DNA of 64,000 bases, from the NCBI GenBank assembly GCA_016931225.1, contig JAFGFE010000010.1, forward strand, positions 62,001 through 126,000, given 5' to 3'. This DNA comes from Candidatus Zymogenaceae bacterium. GTDB lineage: Bacteria > Desulfobacterota > Zymogenia > Zymogenales > Zymogenaceae. Under the pieces are notes generated by a model, which was not told the DNA's origin, ran no database searches, and saw only the letters and a program-made list of their open reading frames with translations. The position numbers and the translations under genes were made by a program. How positions within the stretch are numbered: the first letter of the stretch is position 1; each line of letters opens with the position of its first letter. Shown here piece by piece: positions 36,662 through 45,623 of this stretch.

Positions 36662-37486
36662 CTACCAGAGCACCGAGAGGCAGGTCAGGGCGCCGTCGGC
36701 TCGGGCGTATTGGGAAACATCCACCTCTACGGCGGCGAATCCCGCCCGATCGAGCATCGTAAGGGTATCGGGGCACCCGGCGGGAACAATGACGGTTCCG
36801 TTGACGACCAGGACGTTGCCGGCGGCGGATTCACCCGGGGGCACCGTGATTGTTCTGACGGAATCTCCGGAAAAGTGAGGCAGGATGTCTTCCGTGCCGA
36901 TGATGGTATCGAAAGAGACGGGGGTGACGACGGTGGTGAGGTGAAGCGAGCCGGCCACAGGAATAAACCGGGCACGGCACCCCCGCTCTTCGGCCCGGGC
37001 CGCCAGCCACTCGCCGCCAGCCTCGTTCGTTCGGCCGGATAACCCGATGTAGTAGCATTCACCCAGCCGCAGTATGTCCCCCCCGTCCACCGTTCCCGGT
37101 CCCTCGGGCATGGGAATGATCGTAAGCTCCGGGGCGAGCTCCGCAAACGCCCGGGCGACGCTGTCCGTCTCCCCCCGGCGTGAGGAGGCCCCGGGGCGGG
37201 TGATGGCGACGGCGCCGGGGAGCACCACCGCCGTGTCCTCGATAAACACGCCGTCCGGATAGTCCGGCTCGGGGGGGAGGATGTGGACGTCAACGCCCAG
37301 GGAGGAGAGGGCCGATATGTACGCCTCGTGCTGGGCGAGGGCCTCTTCCGGATCTATTCCCCCGGCGGTGTCGTTCATGCTGAGAGCCCGGGTCAGCTCC
37401 GGCCCCGGCCTGCGGACCAGCGCCCGGGTGTAGTGGTATGAGAGAAGGGGGTGATATTTTGTATTGGAAGGTCTCATATCGCTCAT
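36662..37486 (-). CDS. Dimethylargininase/arginine-deiminase-like amidinotransferase-fold hydrolase
   Basis: A 274-residue guanidino-group-modifying enzyme of the DDAH type, which hydrolyses methylated arginines or related guanidines to citrulline-like products. Conserved features are YPDGVFIEDTAVVL (substrate carboxylate/Asp-Glu), GTVDGGDILR, the catalytic His in VAGSLHLTTVV, and the nucleophilic Cys269 near the C-terminus (DGALTCLSVLW). The frame is open to 37522, but MSDMRPS at 37486 is preferred, with GGA upstream. The true substrate is uncertain: bacterial DDAH-like proteins also act on other amidines. Confidence 0.82.
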   Translation of the reverse strand: MSDMRPSNTKYHPLLSYHYTRALVRRPGPELTRALSMNDTAGGIDPEEALAQHEAYISALSSLGVDVHILPPEPDYPDGVFIEDTAVVLPGAVAITRPGASSRRGETDSVARAFAELAPELTIIPMPEGPGTVDGGDILRLGECYYIGLSGRTNEAGGEWLAARAEERGCRARFIPVAGSLHLTTVVTPVSFDTIIGTEDILPHFSGDSVRTITVPPGESAAGNVLVVNGTVIVPAGCPDTLTMLDRAGFAAVEVDVSQYARADGALTCLSVLW

Positions 37487-37559
37487 GTCGTTTTCCAAAA
37501 TAGGCGTAAAAAAACGGCGCATGTCGCCGATTACATGATAATCGATTTCCTCCGGCTCA

Positions 37560-38225
37560 TTACACCGGGGCGTTTCGCTCTCCGAAGTAGACGCAGAGAT
37601 CAGTCACGGGGCACTTCTCACACAGCGGTTTTTTCGCCTTGCATATCTTTCGCCCGTGGAAGATCAGGAGATATGAAAGCTGAGACCACCGGTCCTCCGG
37701 GGTGATGGCCCTCAGGTCCATCTCTACCCTATCCGCATTCTTTTTATCGGAAAGCCCCAGTCTTCCCGACAGGCGAAGCACGTGGGTATCCACAATAATC
37801 CCCGGCATTTTAAATGCGCACGACCGCACCAGGTTTGCGGTTTTTCTGCCGATGCCGGGGAGGCTCACCAGGTCCTCCATGGTGTCCGGTATACTTCCGT
37901 CGAACCGCTCGACCAGGGCAATGGTACAGTCCTTGATGGCCTTCGCCTTGTTACGATAAAAACCGGTGGGATGCACCTCCTCCTCCAGGGTCTCAATGTC
38001 GGCCTGGGCATAGTCGGAGGCGAGGGTGTATTTTTGAAACAGTTTCTCGGTCACCGTGTTGACACGTTCATCGGTGCACTGTGCCGAAAGGATAGATGCA
38101 ATGAGCAGCTCCAGGGGGGTGGAGAAGTTCAGAGCGCAGCCCGCTTCCGGGTGAGCAATGTCCAGGAAACCGTATATATCCTGGACTTTCTTTTCGAGAT
38201 TCTGTGCGGTATTTTGTGCAGACAT
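37560..38225 (-). CDS. nth: Endonuclease III (DNA glycosylase/AP lyase)
   Basis: Removes oxidised pyrimidines and nicks the abasic site in base excision repair. The 221-residue protein contains the helix-hairpin-helix LVSLPGIGRKTANLV, the catalytic lysine/aspartate context (SAQCTDERVN early, VDTHVLRL late) and the [4Fe-4S] ligands C-X6-C-X2-C-X5-C in CKAKKPLCEKCPVTDLC. The start at 38225 is chosen over the ATG at 38240 because the promoter -10 box ends only 3 nt before the latter; GGAA precedes 38225. Confidence 0.94.
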   Translation of the reverse strand: MSAQNTAQNLEKKVQDIYGFLDIAHPEAGCALNFSTPLELLIASILSAQCTDERVNTVTEKLFQKYTLASDYAQADIETLEEEVHPTGFYRNKAKAIKDCTIALVERFDGSIPDTMEDLVSLPGIGRKTANLVRSCAFKMPGIIVDTHVLRLSGRLGLSDKKNADRVEMDLRAITPEDRWSQLSYLLIFHGRKICKAKKPLCEKCPVTDLCVYFGERNAPV

Positions 38226-38243
38226 GACGTTCAATTCCATGTC

Positions 38244-38272
38244 ATTGTAGCACTCTGGATGGTGCTTTGCAA
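38244..38272 (-). promoter_or_regulatory. Predicted promoter of nth
   Basis: On the minus strand TTGCAA (38267-38272), a 17-nt spacer and TACAAT (38244-38249). The predicted transcript start near 38237 lies after the first in-frame ATG and before the chosen one. Confidence 0.6.
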
Positions 38273-38373
38273 GTTTTATACGGACAATTTAGCGGGCGTG
38301 TTTTCATCCCGTGAAGGAAGGGTGGTGCGATTCTTTGGGGTTACGGTCCCGGCGGAAAAAAAACGGGGCTGTG

Positions 38374-38404
38374 AAAAAGCGGAAGGCTTAAAAAAGCCTT
38401 CCGC
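38374..38404 (-). terminator. Rho-independent terminator of dnaK
   Basis: GCGGAAGGC and GCCTTCCGC (38379-38387 and 38396-38404) form a perfect 9-bp stem; on the minus strand it is followed by five T residues (38374-38378). It separates dnaK from nth. Confidence 0.88.
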
Positions 38405-38429
38405 CTGTTTCATGTGTGTGTTTCTCGGA

Positions 38430-40349
38430 TTATCCCGCTTCGGAGAATTCCGCGTCAATGACGTCGTCGTCGGATGAACCGTCCGATCCGTATGTGGCGA
38501 AGTCGTTGTGGTCAGATCCCTGTGGGCCGCCGCTTGAGGACGCTTCCTGGGAGCTTTTCTGGTAGAGCCGCTCGGCCAGGGCGTGTCCCGCTCCCTTCAA
38601 CGCCTCCACCGCCGCCTCGATTCTTGAAATATCCTGGGCCTTGAGGGCTTCTTTCGCCTCGGCGATCGCCTTCTCCACCTCGGTAACATCGGCATCGGTG
38701 AGGGCGGAACGGTTTTCGTTGACACTCTTCTCGGTCTGGTAGATCAGCATGTCCGCCTCGTTTCGGACCTCCACCTCCCGGCGCCGCTTTCTGTCTTCCT
38801 CGCTGTGGGATTCGGCCTCTTTGACCATCCGGTTCACTTCATCTTCCGCGAGACCTGAAGATGCGGTGATGGTGATCGCCTGGGATTTGCCGGTTGCCAT
38901 ATCCTTCGCCGATACGTTGACGATGCCGTTGGCGTCGATATCGAACGTCACCTCGATCTGCGGTATGCCCCGAGGTGCCGGAGTGATGCCGGAAAGCTGG
39001 AATTTGCCCAGGGTCCTGTTGTCCCCTGCCATTTCCCGCTCACCCTGAAGCACATGGATGTCCACCGCGGGCTGGTTGTCCTCGGCGGTGGAGAAAACCT
39101 GGCTCTTCTTGGTGGGGATGGTGGTGTTTCGCTCGATGAGCTTCGTCATGACGCTTCCCAGGGTTTCGATGCCCAAGGAAAGCGGCGTCACGTCCAGAAG
39201 CAGCACGTCTTTTACGTCTCCCGAGAGCACGCCCCCCTGTATGGCGGCGCCCAACGCCACCACCTCGTCCGGGTTGACGCCCTTGTGGGGGTCCTTGCCG
39301 AAGAGTCTTTTCACCTCTTCCTGAACCCGGGGGATGCGGGTGGAGCCGCCCACCAGGAGCACCTCGTCGATATCGGAAGCCGACAATCCCGCGTCCTTGA
39401 TGGCCTGCTTTACCGGCCCGACCGTCCGCTCGATGATGGGAGCCGCCAGGGCCTCGAACTTGGCCCGGGTCAGCTTCATGGTCAGGTGTTTGGGGCCCGA
39501 TGCGTCGGCGGTAATGAAGGGGAGGTTCATCTCCGTCTCCATGGCCGAGGACAGCTCTATCTTGGCCTTTTCCGCCGCTTCCCGGAGCCGCTGAAGGGCC
39601 ATCTTGTCGCCGGACAGGTCGATGCCTTGGTCCTTTTTGAACTCTGCGGTCATGTACGAGATCAGGGCCTGGTCGATGTTGTCGCCGCCCAGGTGGGTGT
39701 CGCCGTTGGTGGAGAGCACCTCCACCACGTCATCGCCCACCTCCAGGATGGAGATGTCGAAGGTGCCGCCGCCGAAGTCGAACACGGCGATTTTTTCGTC
39801 GCTCTTTCTCTCCATGCCGTAGGCCAGGGCCGCCGCCGTGGGCTCGTTGATGATCCGGCCGACATTCAAGCCCGCGATCTTCCCGGCGTCCTTGGTGGCC
39901 TGTCGCTGGCTGTCGTTGAAATATGCGGGAACGGTGATGACCGCGTCGGTCACCTTCTCGCCCAGATAATCCTCAGCCGCCTTCTTGAGCTTCTTGAGGA
40001 TGAGTGCGGAGATTTCCGGCGGGGCGTACTTCTTGTCGTTGACACCGATGCGTACGTCTCCGTTTGCGGCCTTTTCAACGGCATAGGGGACCATGGAGAT
40101 TTCCTCGGCCACCTCATCAAATCGACGACCCATAAACCGCTTGACGGAATATATGGTTCGTTCTGGGTTCGTGACCGCCTGTCGTTTGGCGGCCTGTCCT
40201 ACAAGCTGGGAGTTGTCGTCGGTAAACGCCACCACCGACGGAGTCGTACGGTTTCCCTCTTCATTGATGATGACCTTCGGCTCGCCTCCCTCAATGACGG
40301 ACACTACTGAATTGGTGGTGCCCAAATCGATTCCTATTGTCTTTGCCAT
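38430..40349 (-). CDS. dnaK: Chaperone DnaK (Hsp70)
   Basis: ATP-driven folding chaperone, 639 residues. The nucleotide-binding domain begins [18 protein letters not shown] and carries the [26 protein letters not shown] and [14 protein letters not shown] motifs and [17 protein letters not shown]; the linker is [16 protein letters not shown], followed by the substrate-binding domain and a Gly/Ser-rich lid tail. AGAGGT precedes the ATG. The usual partners grpE and dnaJ are not adjacent, so the gene stands alone with its own promoter and terminator. Confidence 0.98.
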   Translation of the reverse strand: MAKTIGIDLGTTNSVVSVIEGGEPKVIINEEGNRTTPSVVAFTDDNSQLVGQAAKRQAVTNPERTIYSVKRFMGRRFDEVAEEISMVPYAVEKAANGDVRIGVNDKKYAPPEISALILKKLKKAAEDYLGEKVTDAVITVPAYFNDSQRQATKDAGKIAGLNVGRIINEPTAAALAYGMERKSDEKIAVFDFGGGTFDISILEVGDDVVEVLSTNGDTHLGGDNIDQALISYMTAEFKKDQGIDLSGDKMALQRLREAAEKAKIELSSAMETEMNLPFITADASGPKHLTMKLTRAKFEALAAPIIERTVGPVKQAIKDAGLSASDIDEVLLVGGSTRIPRVQEEVKRLFGKDPHKGVNPDEVVALGAAIQGGVLSGDVKDVLLLDVTPLSLGIETLGSVMTKLIERNTTIPTKKSQVFSTAEDNQPAVDIHVLQGEREMAGDNRTLGKFQLSGITPAPRGIPQIEVTFDIDANGIVNVSAKDMATGKSQAITITASSGLAEDEVNRMVKEAESHSEEDRKRRREVEVRNEADMLIYQTEKSVNENRSALTDADVTEVEKAIAEAKEALKAQDISRIEAAVEALKGAGHALAERLYQKSSQEASSSGGPQGSDHNDFATYGSDGSSDDDVIDAEFSEAG

Positions 40350-40390
40350 ATGTTTGTACCTCTCTTTCTTGTTTTTTTCTTACTGAGCTT

Positions 40391-40418
40391 AAGATAATCA
40401 TGGATCGGGAAAAATCAA
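40391..40418 (-). promoter_or_regulatory. Predicted promoter of dnaK
   Basis: On the minus strand TTGATT (40413-40418), 16 nt and TATCTT (40391-40396). A CTTGATT...CCATGAT arrangement in the same stretch also weakly resembles a heat-shock sigma-factor promoter. No CIRCE element is seen. Confidence 0.45.
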
Positions 40419-41006
40419 GGGGGGAGGGGAGGTGGGTAAGGGAGGGAGACGTTTCCGGGTGTCGACGAAAAAAGTGGAACGGTGCGTACTGAAAGGGGGC
40501 GAAAATAGTCAAAAAGTGGGATGACGGTCGATCATAGGCGCCGTTTTTCTGGAAAATAGCGTGCGGAAGGGCGTTTTAAGGAGAAAAAAGGTTCGTCGTG
40601 GACCCATCGGGACCGAATGCGGGTGAGAGAATCCCCCGAATTTCATGTGGATCCCACCGCCCGAAGATCGGCGGCTTACAGGAGGGATTGTCGGGACAGA
40701 ACGTGAATAACTCCGTGTAAAAAAAGGCGCCCCCGATCCTTTCCTCCTGTGATGTGGTGTATCTCTTTCGGATATCTCATCACGGGAACGAACCTACTGA
40801 CGGGATCGCCCGCGATCGTTTAAGAATATTTCGGCGGCGATGTATCACGGCGTGAGTCTATACGACGTATTGGTATAGAAATCCTCGACAAGGAAACAGG
40901 GCGGTCGTCATACGGCTCTGTCGAGAGGACAACATCCCGAGAGATCTCCCCGGTGTGAGCCTCATCTTTGCCGTCGGGACACCGTGGGACGGTGTTACGA
41001 TTTTTA
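40419..41006. other. Gene-free stretch of about 590 bp
   Basis: Between divergent dnaK and the acyl-CoA dehydrogenase promoter. Short open frames here have no ribosome binding site or recognisable product. No tRNA, repeat array or clear hairpin terminator was recognised. Confidence 0.4.
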
Positions 41007-41034
41007 TTGACAAACATTTCAGAAGTGGTATTTT
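41007..41034 (+). promoter_or_regulatory. Predicted promoter of the acyl-CoA dehydrogenase gene
   Basis: A perfect TTGACA (41007-41012), 16 nt and TATTTT (41029-41034). The expected transcription start falls at about 41041, at the edge of the palindromic operator. Confidence 0.6.
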
Positions 41035-41041
41035 AATACTT

Positions 41042-41059
41042 TGAGTGAACGCTCATTCA
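41042..41059. promoter_or_regulatory. Palindromic operator (TetR-type) upstream of the acyl-CoA dehydrogenase
   Basis: TGAGTGAACGCTCATTCA follows the pattern TGARTG-N6-CATTCA. It shares CTCATTCATT and a following AAAGCGG with the site upstream of the thiolase operon (16728-16747), suggesting one repressor for both loci. Confidence 0.6.
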
Positions 41060-41121
41060 TTTCAAAGCGGCAAAAAATCCGTTTCCAATAATAATTCCAA
41101 TATATAAAGGAGGTTGTTCCT

Positions 41122-42996
41122 ATGGCCAATCTGCTGGTTGATATGAGGGATCAGGCCTTTACTCTCTATGAGATGCTTGATATTGAACGACTTGTTACAT
41201 ATCCCCGCTTCGCCGATTATTCAAAAGATATGTTTGACATGGTTTTAAACGAGGCGGAGAAGATGGCTGTCAACGATGTGTTTCCCACAAACGAACTGGG
41301 AGACAAGAACCCGTCTGAATTCGTTGACGGTGTGGTCAAGGTCCCCAAGGAAGTGCACGCCGTCTATAAAAAGTACACCGAGGGAGGCTGGCTGACGGTT
41401 GCCGACGACATTGAGGTGGGCGGTCAGGGTTTCCCGGAGATAGTCAACGCCGCCGCCAAGGAGCTCTTCTGCGCGGCGAACTTTGCGTTCATGATGTTCC
41501 CCGGATTGGGACACGGCGCCGCCAAGCTGATTGAAATATACGGCACCGAGGAGCAGAAGCGAAAGTACATGGACCGGATGTACACCGGCGAATGGGGCGG
41601 TACGATGTGCCTGACCGAGCCGGGCGCGGGTTCCGACGTGGGGGCGCTCACCACCATCGCGAAGCCCATCGGAGACGGGACATACAAGATTACCGGCACC
41701 AAGATATTCATCTCCGCCGGCGATCAGGATATCACCGACAATATCATTCACCCGGTTCTCGCCCGCATCGAGGGGGCTCCCGTGGGAACCAAGGGAATCT
41801 CCATCTTCCTGGTGCCCAAATATCGCGTGAATGACGACGGAAGCCTGGGCAAGTTGAACGACATCAGCGTGGGCAACATCGAGCACAAGATGGGTATCAA
41901 GCTGAGCCCCACCTGTACCCTGAACTTCGGCGACAACGACGACTGCATCGGCGAGCTTCTGGGCGAGGAAAACAAGGGTATGCGCGTCATGTTCAACATG
42001 ATGAACGAGGCCAGGCTGGGTGTGGGCATCCAGGGGCTGGGTCACGCCACCGCCGCCTACATCCACGCCGTTAACTACGCCAGGGAGCGGCTCCAGGGCG
42101 CGGACCTCGCCAATTTCAGGAATCCCGAAGCGCCCCGGGTCCCGATCATCAATCATCCCGACGTCAGGCGCATGCTCCTGTGGATGAAGGGCCACGTGGA
42201 AGGCCTCAGGGCGCTAATGTACTGGATCGCCTTCTGTGACGACATGGCCAAGGCCGCGGAGGATGAGGCGGAAAAAGAGAAGTACCACGGCTTCGTGGAG
42301 CTGATGACCCCCATCTGCAAGTCCTGGGGAAGCGATATGGGCTTTCGAGTCACCGAGTACGCCATCCAGGTGTACGGCGGCTACGGCTATATCAACGAGT
42401 ATCCGGTGGAGCAGTTCATGCGGGATTGCAAGATTGCGTCCATCTATGAAGGAACCAACGGCATCCAGGCCATGGACCTGGTGGCCCGGAAACTGGGTCA
42501 GAGCAAGGGCGCGAACTTCATGAATCTCCTCACCCTCATCGGCGAGACGGTGGAGAAATGTAAGGGCATCGCCGTCCTGAAAGACTCCGCCCTTGAGTTG
42601 GAAAGGGCAAAGAACACACTGGCGGAAATCGGAGGATTCTTCGCCCAGTGCGGCGCCGAGGGCAAATTCCTGGTGCCTATCGGAAACGCCATGCCCTTCC
42701 TGGAGCTGATGAGCAACGTCACCCTGGGGTGGCTGCTGCTCTGGCAGGCGGGGATCTCCCAGGAGAAGCTCGAGGCAGTCAAGAAGGACAAGGGAGTGAC
42801 CGACGATGACTGGGCCGGCCTTGCGGCGCTCTACAAGGACAGCAAGGACGCGGCATACTACCAGGGCAAAGTGGCGTCGGCGAAGTACTACGCCGCCTAC
42901 GTGTTGCCCCACGTGGAGGCCACCGCCAAGGCCATCAAGAAGGAAGACGCGAGCATCATGGAAATCGCCGAAACGGCCTTCGCCTCCATCCAATAA
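41122..42996 (+). CDS. Acyl-CoA dehydrogenase
   Basis: A 624-residue flavoenzyme that introduces the alpha-beta double bond into acyl-CoA, or reduces enoyl-CoA with a suitable partner. It carries MCLTEPGAGSDVGALTT (FAD/substrate region), the QVYGGYGYINEYPVEQFMRDCKIASIYEGTNGIQ signature spread over the C-terminal core, and the catalytic base Glu443 in YEGT. It is longer than short-chain enzymes because of an extra C-terminal domain of about 130 residues, as in the long FadE-like group. An ideal AAAGGAGG precedes the ATG. It is monocistronic, with a terminator at 43040. Confidence 0.95.
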   Translation: MANLLVDMRDQAFTLYEMLDIERLVTYPRFADYSKDMFDMVLNEAEKMAVNDVFPTNELGDKNPSEFVDGVVKVPKEVHAVYKKYTEGGWLTVADDIEVGGQGFPEIVNAAAKELFCAANFAFMMFPGLGHGAAKLIEIYGTEEQKRKYMDRMYTGEWGGTMCLTEPGAGSDVGALTTIAKPIGDGTYKITGTKIFISAGDQDITDNIIHPVLARIEGAPVGTKGISIFLVPKYRVNDDGSLGKLNDISVGNIEHKMGIKLSPTCTLNFGDNDDCIGELLGEENKGMRVMFNMMNEARLGVGIQGLGHATAAYIHAVNYARERLQGADLANFRNPEAPRVPIINHPDVRRMLLWMKGHVEGLRALMYWIAFCDDMAKAAEDEAEKEKYHGFVELMTPICKSWGSDMGFRVTEYAIQVYGGYGYINEYPVEQFMRDCKIASIYEGTNGIQAMDLVARKLGQSKGANFMNLLTLIGETVEKCKGIAVLKDSALELERAKNTLAEIGGFFAQCGAEGKFLVPIGNAMPFLELMSNVTLGWLLLWQAGISQEKLEAVKKDKGVTDDDWAGLAALYKDSKDAAYYQGKVASAKYYAAYVLPHVEATAKAIKKEDASIMEIAETAFASIQ

Positions 42997-43039
42997 CCGC
43001 CGGACGCACACCGCTTGCTTGAAAAGCGATGCTGAGAAT

Positions 43040-43074
43040 AGAGGCCCTCTTCCCGGGAAGGGGGCCTCTGTTTT
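43040..43074 (+). terminator. Terminator of the acyl-CoA dehydrogenase gene
   Basis: A long hairpin (AGAGGCCC/GGGCCTCT outside, CTTCCC/GGGAAG inside) followed by G and four T residues. Confidence 0.8.
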
Positions 43075-43176
43075 GATGGTGCAAAGAGAGCGGGTTCACG
43101 ACGTTTTTCTCCCCGGACTCACCGCAATGATGGTACAATCAGCAGACTTACCCGGACATACATGCAGAGTGTAGAC

Positions 43177-43986
43177 ATGATCGATATCCATACCCACACA
43201 ATTTTCGGCGACGGCAAGGACACGCCCGAGGAAATGGCCGCCGCCGCCTTCGATAAGGGCGTGACCGTCTTCGGCTGCTCCGAGCATTTTCCCCGCCCCG
43301 AATCCTACGACTACCCCACCGAGGGGTTCAACCACGAGGCCCTGGCGTCTGGGTGGTTCGATTACGTGTCATCGGTGGCCCGGGCAAAAAGGGCCTGGGA
43401 GGGGAGGATGACACTCCTCTTCGGGACGGAGGTGGACTACCTCCCTGCCGAGCGTCCGCGCATCGAGGCGGAGCTTTCGGCCTATCGCTTCGATTATCTC
43501 ATCGGCAGCGTTCACATGATAGACACCTGGGGGTTCGATTATAACAAGTCCGAATGGGAGGGGAAGGATGTGGACGCCATATATGAGACCTATTATGACA
43601 TCATGGAGGAGATGGTCGCCACACGGCTTTTCGATATCGTGGGGCACCTGGACCTGGTCAAGGTGTTTTCACCCTTTCATCCGCCGAAGCGGGATCACAC
43701 ACAAAGGGCCAGGATCCTCCTCCGCTCTATTAAAAAACTGGATATGACGGTGGAGATAAACACCGGCGCCCTCAGAAAACCCGTGGGAGAGCTGTCCCCC
43801 TCGCCGGAGCTTATCCGGGAGGCGGTGGAGCTTGCCATTCCCCTGACGGTTACCTCCGACGCCCATCGGACCGATGACATCGCCTATGGTTTTGATGGGG
43901 TGTATCGGATGCTTCGGGAGCTGGGCGTGCGTGAGACGATATATTACGTCGATCGCGAGCCGTTCGTCGTGCCGCTTCCCGGATAG
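43177..43986 (+). CDS. PHP-domain phosphatase, histidinol-phosphatase type
   Basis: A 269-residue PHP metallophosphoesterase, similar to HisK/HisJ-type histidinol-phosphatases. The metal-binding residues are visible: MIDIHTHT at the start, SEHFP, LLFGTEVDY, IGSVHMID, GHLDLVKV and the late TSDAHR. The ATG at 43177 puts the first motif at the N-terminus as in relatives, with GAGTG upstream; 43162 is possible. No histidine gene is adjacent, so the substrate may be histidinol phosphate or another phosphate ester. Confidence 0.82.
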   Translation: MIDIHTHTIFGDGKDTPEEMAAAAFDKGVTVFGCSEHFPRPESYDYPTEGFNHEALASGWFDYVSSVARAKRAWEGRMTLLFGTEVDYLPAERPRIEAELSAYRFDYLIGSVHMIDTWGFDYNKSEWEGKDVDAIYETYYDIMEEMVATRLFDIVGHLDLVKVFSPFHPPKRDHTQRARILLRSIKKLDMTVEINTGALRKPVGELSPSPELIREAVELAIPLTVTSDAHRTDDIAYGFDGVYRMLRELGVRETIYYVDREPFVVPLPG

Positions 43987-44044
43987 AATCCCCCAGATGA
44001 TGCGGCCCTCTCATCCCCGATTCCGATGAACCAATACCCGTCAA

Positions 44045-44722
44045 TCAGTCCAACTCCTGCATGGATTCGTGGAATTCCTTGATGATTCGGACGATGTTGT
44101 CCAGGTCGTCCTCCACTTTGATGATCTCCAGATCCCTTTCCATAATCATGTCCGATTCCAGGAGCCGCTCGTGAATCCACCGGGCAAGTCCCTCCCAGTA
44201 GTCGCTCCCCACCAGGATGACCGGGAAGGGCTTGATCTTGTGGGTCTGGATGAGGGTAATTGCCTCGAAGAGCTCGTCCAGGGTGCCGAATCCTCCGGGG
44301 AGCACCACATAGGCCATGGAGTATTTGATGAACATGACCTTGCGGCAGAAGAAATAGCGGAAATCGAGCTTGATGTTGGAGTATTCGTTGGGGTCCTGCT
44401 CCATGGGAAGCTGGATGTTTAAACCCACTGAATACCCCCCGCCCTCGGCGGCGCCCCTGTTGGCCGCCTCCATGATGCCCGGTCCTCCGCCGGTGATGAT
44501 GGAAAAGCCGGCGTCCGTCAGTTTCCTGGCGATGGTCCGGGCCGTCTCGTAGCGGGGATCCTCCGGCTTCACCCGGGCGGAGCCGAAAATGGAGACCGCG
44601 GGCATCACGTCAGGGAGAGTTTCGAATCCATCGACGAACTCCGACATGATGCGAAACATCCGCCAGGAGTCCTTCGCCGTAATGGCATCGATGATATATT
44701 GTTTTTCCACGTGATTCGTCAT
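44045..44722 (-). CDS. LOG-family (TIGR00730) Rossmann-fold nucleotide hydrolase
   Basis: A 225-residue protein of the LOG family, known for cleaving nucleoside 5'-monophosphates to the base and ribose 5-phosphate, as in cytokinin activation. The hallmark motifs are SIFGSARVKP, ITGGGPGIMEAANRGA (about 78-93) and the catalytic LPGGFGTLDELFEAIT at about 135-150. An AGGCG-like site precedes the ATG. It is convergent with the PHP gene, 58 bp away. The natural substrate in bacteria of this type is not known. Confidence 0.88.
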   Translation of the reverse strand: MTNHVEKQYIIDAITAKDSWRMFRIMSEFVDGFETLPDVMPAVSIFGSARVKPEDPRYETARTIARKLTDAGFSIITGGGPGIMEAANRGAAEGGGYSVGLNIQLPMEQDPNEYSNIKLDFRYFFCRKVMFIKYSMAYVVLPGGFGTLDELFEAITLIQTHKIKPFPVILVGSDYWEGLARWIHERLLESDMIMERDLEIIKVEDDLDNIVRIIKEFHESMQELD

Positions 44723-44892
44723 GAGCGTTTTCGCCTGTGTGTTTTAATGAATGACCGATATTATCCGGTAACCGAGGGGCGGATCGTCCGTCCCGGCCCC
44801 GGTGCTTAAAAAATGTGCGTGAACCGGGGCATTGTAACAAAAGGGGCGATCGGCTGTCAATAAATCGCTTGATGGATGTATGCCGTTGATTG

Positions 44893-44921
44893 TTGACAAA
44901 CGCCCCCGACTGTTTTAGGAT
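44893..44921 (+). promoter_or_regulatory. Promoter of the small membrane zinc-ribbon gene
   Basis: A perfect TTGACA (44893-44898), a 17-nt spacer and TAGGAT (44916-44921). The -10 box ends 6 nt before the ATG at 44928. Confidence 0.6.
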
Positions 44922-44927
44922 GGTAGT

Positions 44928-45326
44928 ATGTACGGAGAACCGCAAGCAACGAAATTCTCCCCCCTGGCGATTATCGGCATGATATTCGCCATTTTCCTCG
45001 TGTTATTCGGATTTCTCAATCTTTATTCCCTGGCCTCTCCCAGCGCCACCAACACCGTGGGGCGTATTATCGTCGCCCTCATCTGCTTCGCCATCGGCGG
45101 AGGCATCATCTTCGCAGTCATCAAGCGGGCCTTCGCGAAGCCGGAGAAGATGGAGGTCATTCAGAAGATCGATCTCACCGGCGACGTGGCGGCCAAGGAG
45201 TTGACCTGCAAAAGCTGCGGGGCGATCCTGGATGACAAGAGCGTGTCGGTCCAGGCGGGCGCGGTGTTCATCTCCTGTCCCTATTGCCACAGCTCCTATC
45301 AACTCACCGAAGACCCGAAGTGGTAG
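44928..45326 (+). CDS. Small membrane protein with a C-terminal zinc ribbon
   Basis: A 132-residue protein with two transmembrane segments (about 11-36 and 45-69) and a C-terminal cytoplasmic domain containing CKSCG (about 93-97) and CPYCH (about 117-121), the four cysteines of a zinc ribbon. A short basic stretch (KRAFAKPEKM) links the two. No family is recognised. There is no Shine-Dalgarno, and the promoter is so close that a leaderless transcript is likely. Confidence 0.72.
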   Translation: MYGEPQATKFSPLAIIGMIFAIFLVLFGFLNLYSLASPSATNTVGRIIVALICFAIGGGIIFAVIKRAFAKPEKMEVIQKIDLTGDVAAKELTCKSCGAILDDKSVSVQAGAVFISCPYCHSSYQLTEDPKW

Positions 45327-45623
45327 CGATCCCATTTCAGACCATAACATATCCACGTGAAATCCCAGAGACCGCGGGCGGACCCCCGGAGATCCGCAGT
45401 AATGCCGTATCGGCATCAAACGGCTGTTCGGCCGTGGCTTTGGATGGTCAAACAAAACGAATTAATATAAAATAGAATGCGACACACGATCGATGGAAAA
45501 CAGGAGTGCGCCGATATGTGACGCAGATTGAGAAAAACAGATTTACACGTCGGGCTGAAAAAGTATAATATAACAAGATATAAAACATATATTCGAATAT
45601 CGACTGCAAAGGGGGGAGACAAG
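45327..45623. other. Gene-free stretch upstream of the Cys-Ala tail protein
   Basis: AT-rich in its second half and likely to hold the promoter of the following operon; no unambiguous -35/-10 pair was identified. The downstream frame is open back to 45528, but the ribosome binding site places the start at 45624. Confidence 0.4.

Noticed and set aside
36491-37042. 183-codon plus-strand frame in the gap before the DDAH-like gene
   Set aside because: Most of it lies antisense to the hydrolase gene and nothing recognisable is encoded.
39054-40310. 418-codon plus-strand frame opposite dnaK
   Set aside because: Antisense frames of this kind opposite dnaK are a common artefact; the motifs belong to the minus strand.
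40820-41017. 65-codon minus-strand frame in the dnaK upstream gap
   Set aside because: No ribosome binding site, no similarity recognised and it overlaps the acyl-CoA dehydrogenase promoter.
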